Source: Aquarana catesbeiana (Eukaryota; Chordata; Amphibia; Anura; Ranidae). Taken from it: a DNA stretch of 64,000 bases. Each line of letters opens with the position of its first letter. Within the stretch, counting starts at the first letter, position 1. A program made the translations under genes and the position numbers. This document shows, piece by piece, positions 53,759 to 64,000 of the stretch. A model generated the notes under the pieces. That model was not told the DNA's origin. It was given only the letters and a program-made list of their open reading frames with translations, and did not search any database. Where the stretch lies: assembly GCF_042186555.1 (NCBI RefSeq), contig NC_133325.1, positions 96,348,110 to 96,412,109 of the forward strand. Reading direction: 5' to 3'.

Positions 53759-53895
53759 ACTAACCTCTTGCAACAAATCATTGAGCGGTAAGGATATGCA
53801 GTAACCTCTAGTAACCAATCAGTGAGCAGTAATAATGTGCAGTAACCTCTCGCAACTAATTAGTGAATGGTAAGGATGTCCAGTAACTTCTAGCA
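53759..53895. repeat. 41-bp tandem repeat, three copies
   Basis: CAGTAACCTCTAGTAACC with ATCAGTGAGCAGTAATAATG is repeated about three times with a 41-bp period, then a partial unit. Confidence 0.75.
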
Positions 53896-54745
53896 GGGAT
53901 AGCAGACACGCGCCCGCTGCACTGCGGGGGAACCGATCCGCGTGGCCGGCCACGAGAGCCAGACACAGGGACGTGTGTGTGTGTAAACACACAAATCCCT
54001 GTTCTGTGAGGAGAGGAGAGACAGATTGTGTGTTCCTACTAGCTAGGAACAACGATCTGTCTCCTCCTCTAGTCAGTTCCTTCCCCCTACAGTTAGAACA
54101 CACACTGAGGGAACACATTTAACCCCTTGATCGCCCCCTAGTGTGAACCCCTTCACTGCCAATTACATTTACACAGTAATCAGTGCATTTTTATAGCTCT
54201 GATCCCTGTATAAATGTCAATGGTCCCAAAAATGTGTCAAAAGTGTCCGATCTGTCCGCCACAATGTTGTAGTCCCGAAAAAAAAAAAAAAAAAATCGCA
54301 GATCACCGATCACCGCAGATTACTAGTTAAAAAAAAAATATATATAAAAATGCCATGAATCTTTTCCATAGTTTGTAGACGCTATAACTTTTGCGCAAAC
54401 CAAACTATATACGCTTATTGCGATTTTTATTACCAAAAATATGTAGAATATATGTTGGCCAAAACTGATGAAGAAATTTGATTTTTAAAAACATTTTTGG
54501 GGATATTTATTATAGCAAAAAGTAAAAAAAAAATATTGTTGTTTTTTTTTTTAAATTGTCGTTCTTTTTTTGTTTATAGTGCAAAAAATAAAAACTACAA
54601 GGAGGTGATCAAATACCACCAAAAGAAATTTTTATTTGTGGGGAAAAAAAGGACGTAAATTTTGTTTGGGTACCGTGTCGCACAACCGCACAATTGTCAG
54701 TTAAAGCGACTCAGTGCCGTATAACAAAAAATGGACTGGTCATTA
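53890..54745 (-). mobile_element. 1-kb TTAACCACTT family, copy C
   Basis: Reverse orientation copy: GTCCGCCACAATGTTGTAGT, GGGGATATTTATTATAGC, GTTAAAGCGACTCAGTGCCG. The right end is decayed (CATTAAGCAGG). No protein. Confidence 0.7.
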
Positions 54746-55107
54746 AGCAGGCAAATCTACAATGACGACTACAGGTATTCATTATTATAGAGTTTACAAA
54801 ACTCCTCCTGACAATACCTTTTGGCACCCTTTCACATGGGCACCAGCAAAGCAGGGGGTCCTGGATTGATTTTCTGCTATGTTGGATCAGAACAAAAATG
54901 GATGTCATACATGTGGTTTACCAGTCCACTCCAATTTTACCTCCATCTGGTCAGGTCAATAACAGCAGACCTGGACACAAACTTATTGTATTTGGTCTGA
55001 CAAACCTGAATGGACCTGGATATGGATGGATAAGGACAAATGGTATAGCAATTGGAGAGGTTAAAGTATATCTAAAGCCAAAACTTTTTTCTGGATAGAG
55101 GTGTGTT
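54746..55107. other. Unassigned intergenic or 5' UTR-intron sequence
   Basis: No convincing exon. GACCTGGA appears twice nearby, at 54969 and 55014. Confidence 0.35.
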
Positions 55108-55700
55108 AACCACTTTAAGACCGGGCCTATTTTTCAAACTTGTTCTTTACAAGTTAAAATCATTTTTTTTTGCTAGAAAATTACTTAGAACCCCAAACAT
55201 TATACATATTTTTTTCTAACACCCTAGAGAATAAAATGGCGGTAGTTGCAATACTTTCTTTTACACCGTATTTGCGCAGCGGTCTTACAAGTACACTTTT
55301 TTTGGAAAAAATACACTTTTTTGAATGAAAAAAATAAGACAACAGTAAAGTTAGCCCAATTTTTCTTTTTAATAATGTGAAAGATGATGTTACACCGAAT
55401 AAATTGTTTGAATTATTGCTCTCACTATAACGATCACGGTGACACCGTTTATTTGTTTTCTTTTTTAATGCACAATAAAAAAAATTGTGTAGACTGTAGA
55501 ATAATACTTGGCTATGTGTTTTACTTCAAATGACAGTTTGGGAGTAGGCAGTTACAATTAAAAAAAATACAATGTAAAATTAACAAGGGACACCAACATA
55601 GTTGTATCTTTGATCTTAAAAACTACGGGATAATGGTGTTGTGGTAACTTGCACAAAAAAATAAAAATATTATTCTTGATATCACTAGAAAAAAAAGCCT
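55108..55700. mobile_element. Frog-type DNA repeat, AACCACTTTAAGACCGGG family
   Basis: Begins TTAACCACTTTAAGACCGGG, related in its start to the 1-kb family, but its interior is different (AATAAAATGGCGGTAG, CACCGTATTTGCGCAGC). The other end is not defined. Confidence 0.5.
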
Positions 55701-55916
55701 TTGAAAATCAGTTAACAACTCCATCAGTATCACCAGCAAAGCAGCTTCATTATTATCCCATTAAAGAAGAAGAGAATTGTGCGCTGCATTTAGAGATTTC
55801 ATAATTTGCCGCGTCATAAATGTTAATTCTCCATTACGAACGCTAGTTTACAAGACCGACCGCTTCTGGCTCGTCCTTGCTTCCGAGCATGCGTGTTTGT
55901 ACTTTGGACTTTTGTC

Positions 55917-56095
55917 TGATGGACTTGTGTACACACGATCGGAAAAATCCGACACAGACATTTTTAAAACCTGCCATCCAACATTTGTCCGTGGAAAATC
56001 CGACAACAATTGTCCGATGGAGCGTACACATGGTCAGATTTTGCCTGTCATCACACAATTCCCATCGGAAAATCCGATCGTGTGTGCGAGACTTA
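55917..56095. mobile_element. Harbinger-like MITE remnant
   Basis: GTACACACGATCGG at the left and CCGATCGTGTGTGC at the right. Internal CCGACAACAA and TTTGTCCGTGGAAAATCCGA motifs match the family at 1993-2426. The outer ends are lost. Confidence 0.6.
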
Positions 56096-56136
56096 ACATT
56101 GTTCCAAGTGTAAATTCTCTTGAATCTTTTCCTTTA

Positions 56137-56425
56137 GCCCAGGTTCACACTGACAGAGGGAATGAAAGCTGAACTCGCACAATTTCATACCAGCATGTCA
56201 GTCCTGATTTCGGAGGGAGGTGCGATTTTAGAGACATCATTGCGGGCTGCTGCACAGATGTCTATGGAAATCGCACCCCAAAGTCACCAAAAGTAGTGCA
56301 GAAACTACTTTTGGGAATCAATGCAGCATCGCACCCATTCGAGCCTGGCCATTGACGGCAATTGCTGCTGATTTGGCATGCGATTTGACATGCCGAATTG
56401 CTCCAACGTGGACCTAGGTTCACTA
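56137..56425. mobile_element. MITE with GCCTAGGTTCACA ends, copy 2
   Basis: Same family as 46812-47077, opposite orientation: GCCCAGGTTCACACTGACAG at the left, GACCTAGGTTCAC at the right, with TTTGGCATGCGATTTGACAT inside. Confidence 0.75.
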
Positions 56426-57193
56426 TCAAGAGTCTGACGCTTTAAACATACATAGCTGTAAAATATACAAACCATTTCGTCACTAAGCTTTCTCTAATAA
56501 CTCTCTTTCATACACAGCATTTCCCTGATACAGTATTTGTTATCATAGCGATGCCCAGCAGTTTCTTTGCTCCAGGCTGATATTTATAAATTGCTGCTGC
56601 TTTGCTGGTAACAATGCTTGCATTCAGTGCTATCAACTGCCTAGCATTATATAATGCACAATGGATTAATGAGCTCAGCAGATCATACCGTTAAGTGGTC
56701 AAAGCCTGTCAGCTGTGGTGTCCAGCGCAGTGTCATGCAGATGGCTGTGTTGTGTTGCTACAGAGTGCAGTGTATGGATCTATCATTGTGTGTACAGTAA
56801 TCCATTCATCAGACACAGTGGTGTGTTCCTGGGTGTGCTCACTAACCGCTCTCTCTTCCTGTGTGTCCTCCCAGCCACTCCTACAGACAGACTATGTCAG
56901 CTGCAAATTGTTCATGGTGAAATCATGGCATTTACCCAGAAGGCCCTTGTCCTTTGCATAGTTTTCATTCAAATCTAATGCGAGCTAACCAAGTGTCCCC
57001 ATTGTCACCCCCTACAGCCGATCCCTCCTTTCCTTTCTGTATGGTCTTCCATTGTTTACAGCTTTCATTGAATTAGCACAATAAAATGTACAGAACTTTT
57101 CTGCTGGCTTTCTCTGTTTATTTTTCAGGTCCCCGGACCACCTCACATCCTGGTCACTGATAAGAAGGCACAGAAGACAGCTATTGACAGAAG
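56426..57193. other. Candidate region for NEK3 promoter and first exon
   Basis: Relatively repeat-poor sequence without recognised elements. No promoter motif is diagnostic. The candidate status is only positional, upstream of the coding start. Confidence 0.25.
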
Positions 57194-58485
57194 TTAACCA
57201 CTTCAGCCCAGAAGGATTTGCCCCCTTAATGACCAGGCCATTTTTTGCGATATGGCACTGTGTTGTTTTAACTGACATTTGCGCGGTCGTGCGACGCTGC
57301 ACCCAAACAAAATTGACGTACTTCTTTACCCACAAATAGAGCTTTCTTTTGGTGGTATTTGATCACCTCTGCGGTTTTAATTTTTTGCGCTATAGACAAA
57401 AAAAGAGCGACAATTTTGAAAAAAAAAACATTTTTTTTTTTTTTTTACTTTCTGCTATAATACATATCCAAAAAATATATAAAAAAAACACATTTATTCA
57501 TCAGTTTAGGCCAATATATATTATTATATATGACTACATATTTTTGGTAAAAAAAAAAAAATCGCAATAGGTGTATATTGATTGGTTTGCGCAAAAGTTG
57601 TCGCGCCTACAAACTACAGGATAGATTTAGGGACTTCTTACATAGTTAGTAAGGTTGAATAAAGACACCAGTCCATCCTGAGTGAGCACCCACATTGCGT
57701 CCCATCAAGATGCCCATCCACTATATTATTATTTTTTATCTACGTAGCGCTCCACACACACCCACCCCGGTCCCCACCCCCAAGGGGGTCTGCAATCCAA
57801 GGTTCCCAACTCACACCCATACACCAGGGCCAATTTTTGGACAGAAGCCAATAAACCTACCAGCATGTCTTTGGAGTGTGGGAGGAAACCGGAGTACCCG
57901 GAGGCACAGGGAGAACATGCAAACTCCAGGCAGGTAGTGTCGTAGTTGGGATTCAAACCAGCGACCCTATTGCTACGAGGCGAGAGTGCTATCCACTACA
58001 CCACTGTGCTACCCACTTCTATTTTTTTTAATTGTTTTTACTGGTAATGGCGGCGATCTGCAATTTTTAGCTGGACTGTGACATTGCGGCGGACAAATAT
58101 GCACTGATCAATGTAAAAATGACACTGGCAGGGAAGGGGTTAACACTAGGGGGCGATCAAGGGGTTAAGTGTGTTCCCTCAGTGTGTTCTAACTGAAGGG
58201 GGGATGGGCTCACTGAGACAACACAGAGATCACTGTTCCTGATCACTGGGAACAGAAGATCTCTGACATGTCATTAGGCAGAACGGGGAATCACCTTTAT
58301 ATAGGCAGTTCAGCGTTCTGCCTCTGTACACAGCAATCGCGGGTCGCCGGTGCACATCAAGTCTGTGGGATCTGCAGGCACGCCCGCTATCCCCCTTGCA
58401 CAGACCGACGTACAGGTACGTCAGTTCCCGCAGGAGAGCTGACCTGCTGCAGTAAATGTACGTGAGCAGGTTGGCAAGTGGTTAA
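57194..58485 (+). mobile_element. 1-kb TTAACCACTT family, copy A with nested SINE
   Basis: Begins TTAACCACTTCAG and ends GGCAAGTGGTTAA, so the short ends are inverted. It contains a SINE at 57639-58014. Without it the copy is about 0.9 kb. No transposase; a non-autonomous element of unresolved superfamily. Confidence 0.8.
57639..58014 (-). mobile_element. V-SINE-like tRNA-derived SINE
   Basis: ACTTCT flanks it at 57633-57638 and 58015-58020. On minus the head at 57930-58014 has Pol III boxes (TGGTGTAGTGGATAGCAC; GGTTTGAATCC), followed by the conserved central domain GAGTTTGCATGTTCTCCCTG and CACTCCAAAGACATGC. The tail near 57639-57690 reads GTGTCTTTATTCAACCTTAC, matching the CR1/Rex1-like LINE at 23940-24990. 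Mobilised in trans by that type of LINE. Confidence 0.88.
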
Positions 58486-58817
58486 TCACTGCTTTGATCC
58501 TGGGCAGTTTATAAAAAAATGTAAATAAATAATGCTTAGAAACGAAATTTGAAAGCCAAGCAAGCAACCAATGGGGACGAAGTGTTTTCCTTTATAGGTG
58601 CCAACATCTGTGGTCTGTTACAACAGTCTGAATCTTCAATCAAACTGTCATCTCCCCTCCCTTTGTTACGGCCCAACTTTATTGGGGTAATGTCGCCCCA
58701 CAGGTGTGGGTGGACACAGTTTATGGTTACAGTTACTTGGTGCTCGAGTCCTAAAATACTGAGTGGGGAAATTTTGGCCCGCAGGTGTGGGTGGACAGTG
58801 TTTATGGTGGTACCTGG
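58486..58817. other. Intergenic with internal direct repeat
   Basis: CAGGTGTGGGTGGACA occurs at 58701-58716 and 58782-58797, each followed by GTTTATGGT; the flanking CGAGTCCT recurs at 59093. Unknown tandem family, interrupted by the next MITE. Confidence 0.5.
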
Positions 58818-59066
58818 TGGTTAAGGATGGGCTCGGGCGGGGTTCGCACACTCCATGTGCAGAGCCCGCAAGGAAGTCGGCACAGCGCTGCGCTAATCAC
58901 AGGCAGTGGGACATTTTCTCGATGTGCGGCTGCAGAAATCGGAAAATGTCTCACTGCCTGCACATCGCAAAAATGTCTCACTGCCCGTGATTAGTGCAGC
59001 GCCGTGCCGATTTCCTGGCGGGCTCTGCGCGTGGAGTGTGCGAACACGCCAGAGCCCATCCTTACT
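58814..59066. mobile_element. Nearly palindromic MITE, TAAGGATGGGCTC ends
   Basis: Ends TAAGGATGGGCTC and GAGCCCATCCTTA. Most of the unit folds on itself (CACTCCATGTGCAGAGCCCGC against GCGCGTGGAGTG). TTTTGGCCCGCAGGTGTGGG of the host repeat lies just outside. No protein. Confidence 0.82.
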
Positions 59067-59189
59067 GGTAGTTAGTACAGCTACATGGGTGCACGAGTCC
59101 TGAAAGACTGATCAGGTGGTTTGGTTAAAGTTTTCATGGTGATATTGTTCTGTGTGTTTAATGTTAAAGGTATGGTACAACAAAGGTTA

Positions 59190-59451
59190 AGGCTGGGTTC
59201 ACGCCTATGCGAATTGGATGCGGATTTCCAATTCGCATGACAGGAGATTGTGACCGGCTCTCTATGGAGCCGGTTCACATATCTCTGTTGTGGCAGTGGA
59301 GCGGCTTGCACAGGAATGCTGTGCGTCTTTGGCTCCATTTCAGGGCCAAATTCAGGCAAAAATTTGGCCCCGATTCGTCCCTGAAATGGAGAACAGGGAC
59401 GCACCGGATCCCTACTGCGAGACGCATCCGTCAGAGGTGTGAACCCAGCCT
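59190..59451. mobile_element. MITE, AGGCTGGG family, copy 2
   Basis: Ends AGGCTGGG and CCCAGCCT; shares GCGAATTGGATGCGGATTTC and CAGGAGATTGTGACC with copy 1. Flanks contain near-identical AAGGTTA. Confidence 0.78.
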
Positions 59452-59734
59452 CAAGGTTATCATATTTGTTTTGAAATCCAAATAAAGGAGCCAATGCCAT
59501 ACGTTTCCACACTTCAGCTTCATGGTTTTCTTTACTATAATGATTGGTCAGATGGTAATGGTGATGGTGGGGTGAAATTAGGGTGGCAAAAATTCTAATT
59601 CTAATAAACATTATTGGGAGAAAAAAAAATCAGACAATCCTATATACACAATCCTATACCCACAGTTGATCCAGAGGAGGCCAAAAAAAAAAAAATGAAA
59701 CCCAGCAAAGCATGATTCAATTTGCTACAGCAGG

Positions 59735-60037
59735 GGAAAAAATTCTTTCCCCATCCCCCAAGAGGCAATTGGATATCCCCTGGATCAACTTTACCTATAA
59801 ATGTTAGTACCCAGTTATATTATGTACATTTAGGAAAGAATTCAGGCCTTTTTCAAAGTAATCTAGTGAGCTGGCCAGAACCACCTCTGGAGGGAGTCTA
59901 TTCCACATTTTCACAGCTCTTACTGTGAAGAAGCCTTTCCGTATTTGGAGATGAAATCTCTTTTCCTCCAGATGTAAAGAGTTCCCCCTTGTCCTCTGTG
60001 ATGGCAAAGTTAAAGTGAATAACAATACCAAGCTCAC
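59735..60037 (-). mobile_element. CR1/Rex1-like LINE C-terminal fragment
   Basis: On minus, LHLEEKRFHLQIRKGFFTVR and AVKMWNRLPPEVV correspond to the C-terminal region of the LINE at 23987-24898. Only the last third remains. Confidence 0.75.
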
Positions 60038-60790
60038 AGACCCCTTATGTATTTTTACATAAATACATAAATCCTTGGAGGCACAAAAGCCACTTTCAGA
60101 GATTTATGCTGGTATGCTAGTTGACAAAATATGCCCTATATCTGGTACAGCTAGTGTACCACCATTTGTCATTATGAGGGGCTGTTTTCTTGCAAAGTAG
60201 GAGCAGCAGTGAGAGGATGCTTCTTTGACACTAAATGGTGTGAAATCCAGTGGGTGATATCAGTGTTTAAGGTCTCATTGTTAACTCCTTCCAAATTTAA
60301 AGCCGACCAAAGTAAATGAGGTAGATCCCAGTGCTCAGCCCAATCGGCCTACTCATAGAGTGAGTCTTCAGAGACAGTGCAAGAGCTGCGGGAATGCCAA
60401 CAACTTGGACATGGAAAGCTTTCCACAGCTAACGTCTTACCAGAATGGACTCTGGAAAGCGCTTTATGTGGAACCCAGTACCCAAGGGGATCAACATAAT
60501 TCCCACGCAGAGAAGAAAAATTACCAACAAACAAGTGTGGTCCACAAAGAATGGGGTCAAGTCCCTAGAAGGAACCTAGAACAAAACAGGTCCTAGTGAG
60601 GAAGACTAGCCAGTCTAAGTAGGGAGGCCCTAAAGCTTTACACCAATGACCCCTTAGGATCAAGGGATGAGAGAGACAACTAACCCCGCTAAGCGAGCCT
60701 CGCCTGGGAAAACTTCACATCAACAAGGAACAACAGCCTATAAGAATGAGAAGGGTTTCCTAAGTCTGCCACAGAAGTCCAAGTCCAGAA
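60038..60790. other. Unassigned
   Basis: No recognised element. The open frame 60360-60596 has no known domain. Confidence 0.35.
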
Positions 60791-61800
60791 CCTGTGAACG
60801 GACCGAAAGTTTGCGCAAACTTTAGAATCCCATTAAAGTCTATGGGACTCGAACGTTCAAAATCAAAAGTGCTCATTTTAAAGGCTAATATGCAAGTTAT
60901 TGTCCTAAAAAGGGTTTGGGGACCCGGGTCCTGCCCCAGAGGACATGTATCAATGCAAAAAAAAGTTTTAAAAACGTTTTTTCGGGAGCAGTGATTTTAA
61001 TGATGCTTAAAGTGAAAAAAAAAATTGAAATATTCTTTTAAATATCGTACCTGGGGGGTGTCTATAGTATGCCTGTAATGTGGCGCGTGTTTCCCGTGAT
61101 TAGAACAGTCCCTGCACAAAATGACATTTTTAAAGGAATAAAAGTCATTTAAAACTGCTTGCGGCTTTAATGTAATGTCAGGTCCCGGCAATATGGATGA
61201 AAATCAGTGAGACAAACGGCATGGGTACCCCCCACCCCCCCAGTCCATTACCAGGCCCTTTGGGTCTTGTATGGATATTAAGGTGAACCCCGCACCCAAA
61301 TTAAAAAAAGGAAAGGCGTGGGGCCCCCAGGCCCTATATACTCTGAACAGCAGTATACAGGCGGTGCAAACAAGACAGGGACTGTAGGTTTGTTGTTAAG
61401 TAGAATCTGTTTGTAATTTTGAACTGGTACATTTTTAAAGTTTAGCTCCAGCCAAAAAATCTATTTTAAAGCTTTTTGGAAAACATAGGGAAGGGTTATC
61501 ACCCCTGTAACATTTGTTTTGCTGTCTGTGCACCTCTTCAGAAGATTTCACCTCACTTTCTGTCCCAATGGCAAATGTTTTTTGAAAATTTGGGTTTTTT
61601 AGTGAAACAAGGATTGGTGATAAAACATCAGTGAAGAGGAGACACGCTTTTCCCATATTAACTCTTACAGGAGAGAATTTCCCTTTCTAGGGGTAGATTT
61701 CATCTCACTTCCTGTTATCTCCTTCCGTTTGCAAGTAGGAGTCGTTTGTAAGTTGAAAGTTTGAAAGTAGGGGCCTGCCCTATAAACTCTGCAGAAATTG
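60791..61800. other. Probable hAT 3' flank or other frog repeat
   Basis: Contains repeat-type blocks (CGAACGTTC; ACATTTTTAAAGGAATAAAAGTC; CCCCGCACCCAAATT; GGCGGTGCAAACAAGACAGG) that I recognise only as general repeat style. May belong to the hAT element to the right. Not proven. Confidence 0.35.
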
Positions 61801-62645
61801 GGGCCTTAGGTGTTGGTGTTGCCACACCACTGTAAGCCCTCACAGTTACTCTTGGTGGGCGCAGGAACGGGCCGTGTTGAGAAATATTAGATCAAGAATT
61901 GTAATTACATGCCATTGTTGAACAGTGGTAGAAAAATTGGGCCTTTGGTGGTGGTGGTGCTGGTGCCACAACACTGTAAGTAATCACAGTTACTCCTGGT
62001 GGGCGCTGGAACGAGCCCTGCTGTGAAATATTATATCAAGAATTGTAATTACATGCACCTGCTGAACAGGGGCAGAAAAATTGGGCCTTTGGTGGTGGTG
62101 GTGTTGCCACAACATTGTAAGCCCTCACAGTTACTCTTGGTGGGCGTAGGAATGGGCACTGCTGTGAAATATTAGACCAAGAATTGTAATTACATGTCCC
62201 TGTTGAACAGGGGCAGAAAAATTGGGCCTTAGGCACTGGTGTTCCAACACTGCAACCCCTCACTGATGCTATAGTTGGAGCACAGGAATGAACCCTACTG
62301 CAAAGTATTGCATTAAAAAATTGGAATTACATGCCCCTGTTAAACAGGGGCAGAAAATTGCCACAACACTGCAACCCCTCACAGATGCTTTCGTTGGAGC
62401 ACAGGAATGAGCCCTGCTGTAAAGTATTGTATAAAAAATTGTAATTATACGCCCCTGTTAAACAGGGGCTGAAAAATTGGGCCTTGGGCACTGGTGCTGG
62501 TGCCACAACACTGCAACCCCTCACAGATACTATAGTTGGAGCGCAGGAATGAGCCCTGCTGCAAAGTATTGCATCAAAAATTATAATTACAAGCCCTTGT
62601 TAAACAGGGGCTGAAAAATTGGGCCTTGGCCACTGGTGGCGGTGT
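61800..62645. repeat. Tandem repeat, 119-144 bp unit
   Basis: Six units, marked by CACAGTTACT/CACAGATGC at about 61841, 61985, 62126, 62261, 62380 and 62522. Each contains GCCACAACACTG and ACATGCCCCTGTTAAACAGG. It directly precedes (plus strand) the hAT transposase stop. Confidence 0.85.
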
Positions 62646-62663
62646 CCAGAACCAAAAATGTTC

Positions 62664-64000
62664 TTACAAGCTATCAGCCCCTAGGTAATCCTGCACCATG
62701 TGAATCAGACGCTGGCGATGGTTGCTGGAACAGATCAGACCTTGGGGCTGCGGACTAAAAAATTGTCTGAACGCACCAGTCAGACGGCCACCTTCTCCAC
62801 CGCTCCTTCTGTGACTGACCGAAGCCTCAGCAACACGTTGTCTAGGAGGACCAGGAAATTGTAACCTCCCAGGCTCTGGAAACGCGTTGCAGAAACCTTT
62901 CTGCAAGGCCTCCTGAAGATGTTTCATCCTCTGCTCCCTCTGCGACGGCAAGATAAGGTCCGCAACCTTACCCTTGTAACGTGGATTAAGGGGGGTTACC
63001 AGCCAGTTATCATTCCTCCCCTTGACACCACGAATACGAGGATCCTTCTGCAGGCTTTGCAGGATCAGGGAGGTCATGCAGCATAGGTTTGCTGAGACAT
63101 TCGGTCCAGAGTCCTCTGGGTCACTAAGGACGACATGATCTGCAGCCACCTCCTCCCAGCCACGTACAAGTCCATGGGTTTCTTCGGACTGTAAATGATC
63201 CCTTGAAGACTGCTGCTGATGCTGAGTGCCAGGCTCCACCTCCATGCTGACACAATCCTCCTCCTCCTCGTCCTCTTCCTGTGTGATCGACGGGCACGCA
63301 GGAACACTGTCTGGATAAAGGGGGCCTTGAGAGGTAAGGAAGTCCTCCTCTTCCTCCCTCTGTTCTGCCTCAAGTGCCCTGTCCATTATTCCATGCAGCG
63401 TGTGCTCCAACAGGTGGACAAGAGGTACAGTGTCACTGATGCATGCACTGTCACTGCTCTCTATCCTCGTGGCCTCCTCAAATGGTGACAGGACAGTGCA
63501 TGCATCCCTGATCATAGCCCACTGGCGTGGGGAAAAAAAAAAACAAGGTCCCCTGACCCTGTCCTGGTGCCATAGTCGCATAGGTACTCGTTGATGGCCC
63601 TCTGCTGCGTGTGCAGCTGCTGCAGCATGGCCAACGTTGAGTTCCACCTGGTGGGCATGTCACAGATTAGGCGGTTCTTGGGCAGGTTAAATTCCTTTTG
63701 GAGGTCAGCCAGCCGAGCACTGGCATTATATGACCTGCGGAAATGCACTCAGAATTTCCTGGCTTGCCTCAGGACATCCTGTAAGCCCGGGTACCTGCCC
63801 AAGAACCGCTGCACCACCAAGTTAAGGACGTGAGCCAAACAGGGCACATGGGTCAGTTGTCCCTGTCAGAGGGCTGAGAGGAGGTTGGTGCCATTGTCGC
63901 AAACCACCATACCTGCCTTAAGCTGGCATGGCGTCAACCACCTGTGAACCTGCCCCTGCAGAGCTGACAGAATCTCTGCCCCAGTGTGGCTCCCGTCCCC
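62664..64000 (-). pseudogene. hAT-type transposase, decayed, runs off right edge
   Basis: Minus strand, C-terminal part. In the last 250 bp: MVVCDNGTNLLSA, QLTHVPCLAHVLNLVVQRFL, then MPTRWNSTLAMLQQ and PFEEATR, followed by an acidic low-complexity linker and DPRIRGVK, LNPRYKGKVADL near the end. In-frame stops occur near 63750 and 63866. A frame change at the homopolymer near 63533-63544 separates the TRWNST block from the rest. The N-terminal part, including any BED zinc finger, lies outside. Related domesticated hAT-like proteins (ZBED) exist, but the stops rule out one here. Confidence 0.85.

Noticed and set aside
53819..54118. 99-codon minus-strand open frame
   Set aside because: Spans the 41-bp tandem repeat and the 1-kb family copy; no domain.
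61800..62645. Protein-coding repeat (PKAQFFCPC-like translations)
   Set aside because: The frames are tandem-repeat artefacts with changing unit lengths that are not multiples of three.
62881..62900. GGAAACGCGTTGCAG as a hammerhead core
   Set aside because: Lies in transposase coding sequence with no accompanying core strand or stems.

Overview
The window is eukaryotic, vertebrate intronic and intergenic DNA, most likely from a frog. The evidence is one spliced vertebrate kinase gene, a very high transposon load, and element types (DIRS and Ngaro retroelements, L1, CR1/Rex1, Tc1, hAT and Harbinger-type MITEs, a V-SINE-like SINE) typical of amphibian genomes. The species itself is inference.

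The only host gene recognised is NEK3, a NIMA-related serine/threonine kinase, on the minus strand from the start codon at 53456 to the stop at 7643. Thirteen coding exons were placed by splice sites, phase and similarity to vertebrate NEK3: eight for the kinase domain (53456-23406) and five for the C-terminal tail (14437-7643). Phases agree throughout, giving about 452 codons. One linker exon expected between 23406 and 14437 (about 50 residues in human NEK3) was not found.

The rest is mobile DNA, mostly inside NEK3 introns. In the 3' flank (1-7642) lie a 5'-truncated L1 with a nested Harbinger-like MITE and small MITEs. The 14.4-23.4 kb intron holds a decayed DIRS element (itself hit by a fold-back element and a MITE), a 1.15 kb minisatellite and a Ngaro retrotransposon interrupted by a solo-LTR-like insertion. 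From 23.9 to 28.7 kb there are a CR1/Rex1 LINE 3' end, an AT-rich tandem repeat and an internally deleted Tc1 element. From 30.6 to 38.3 kb a nearly full-length, recent-looking L1 (15-bp target duplication, ORF1 intact, ORF2 split by one frameshift) sits inside an older fold-back element. From 38 to 53 kb come more MITEs, a Tc1-like element with a frameshift, a second solo-LTR-like copy, L1 debris, a Gypsy LTR plus partial gag, and nested DNA elements. Upstream of the NEK3 coding start (53.5-64 kb) there are further copies of the same families, a tRNA-derived SINE sharing its tail with the CR1/Rex1 LINE, and a decayed hAT transposase next to a 119-144 bp tandem array running to the right edge.

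The most interesting pattern is a recurring module that resembles a hammerhead ribozyme (CTGANGA and GAAA core elements, a stem-loop between them, a near-palindromic ACGCGT) followed 110-190 nt later by an AATAAA-like signal. At three of the four loci it sits inside an inverted-duplicated, fold-back unit, and one of those is flanked by a perfect 15-bp target duplication. This would fit Penelope-like or retrozyme-like elements, but needs covariance-model and comparative testing.
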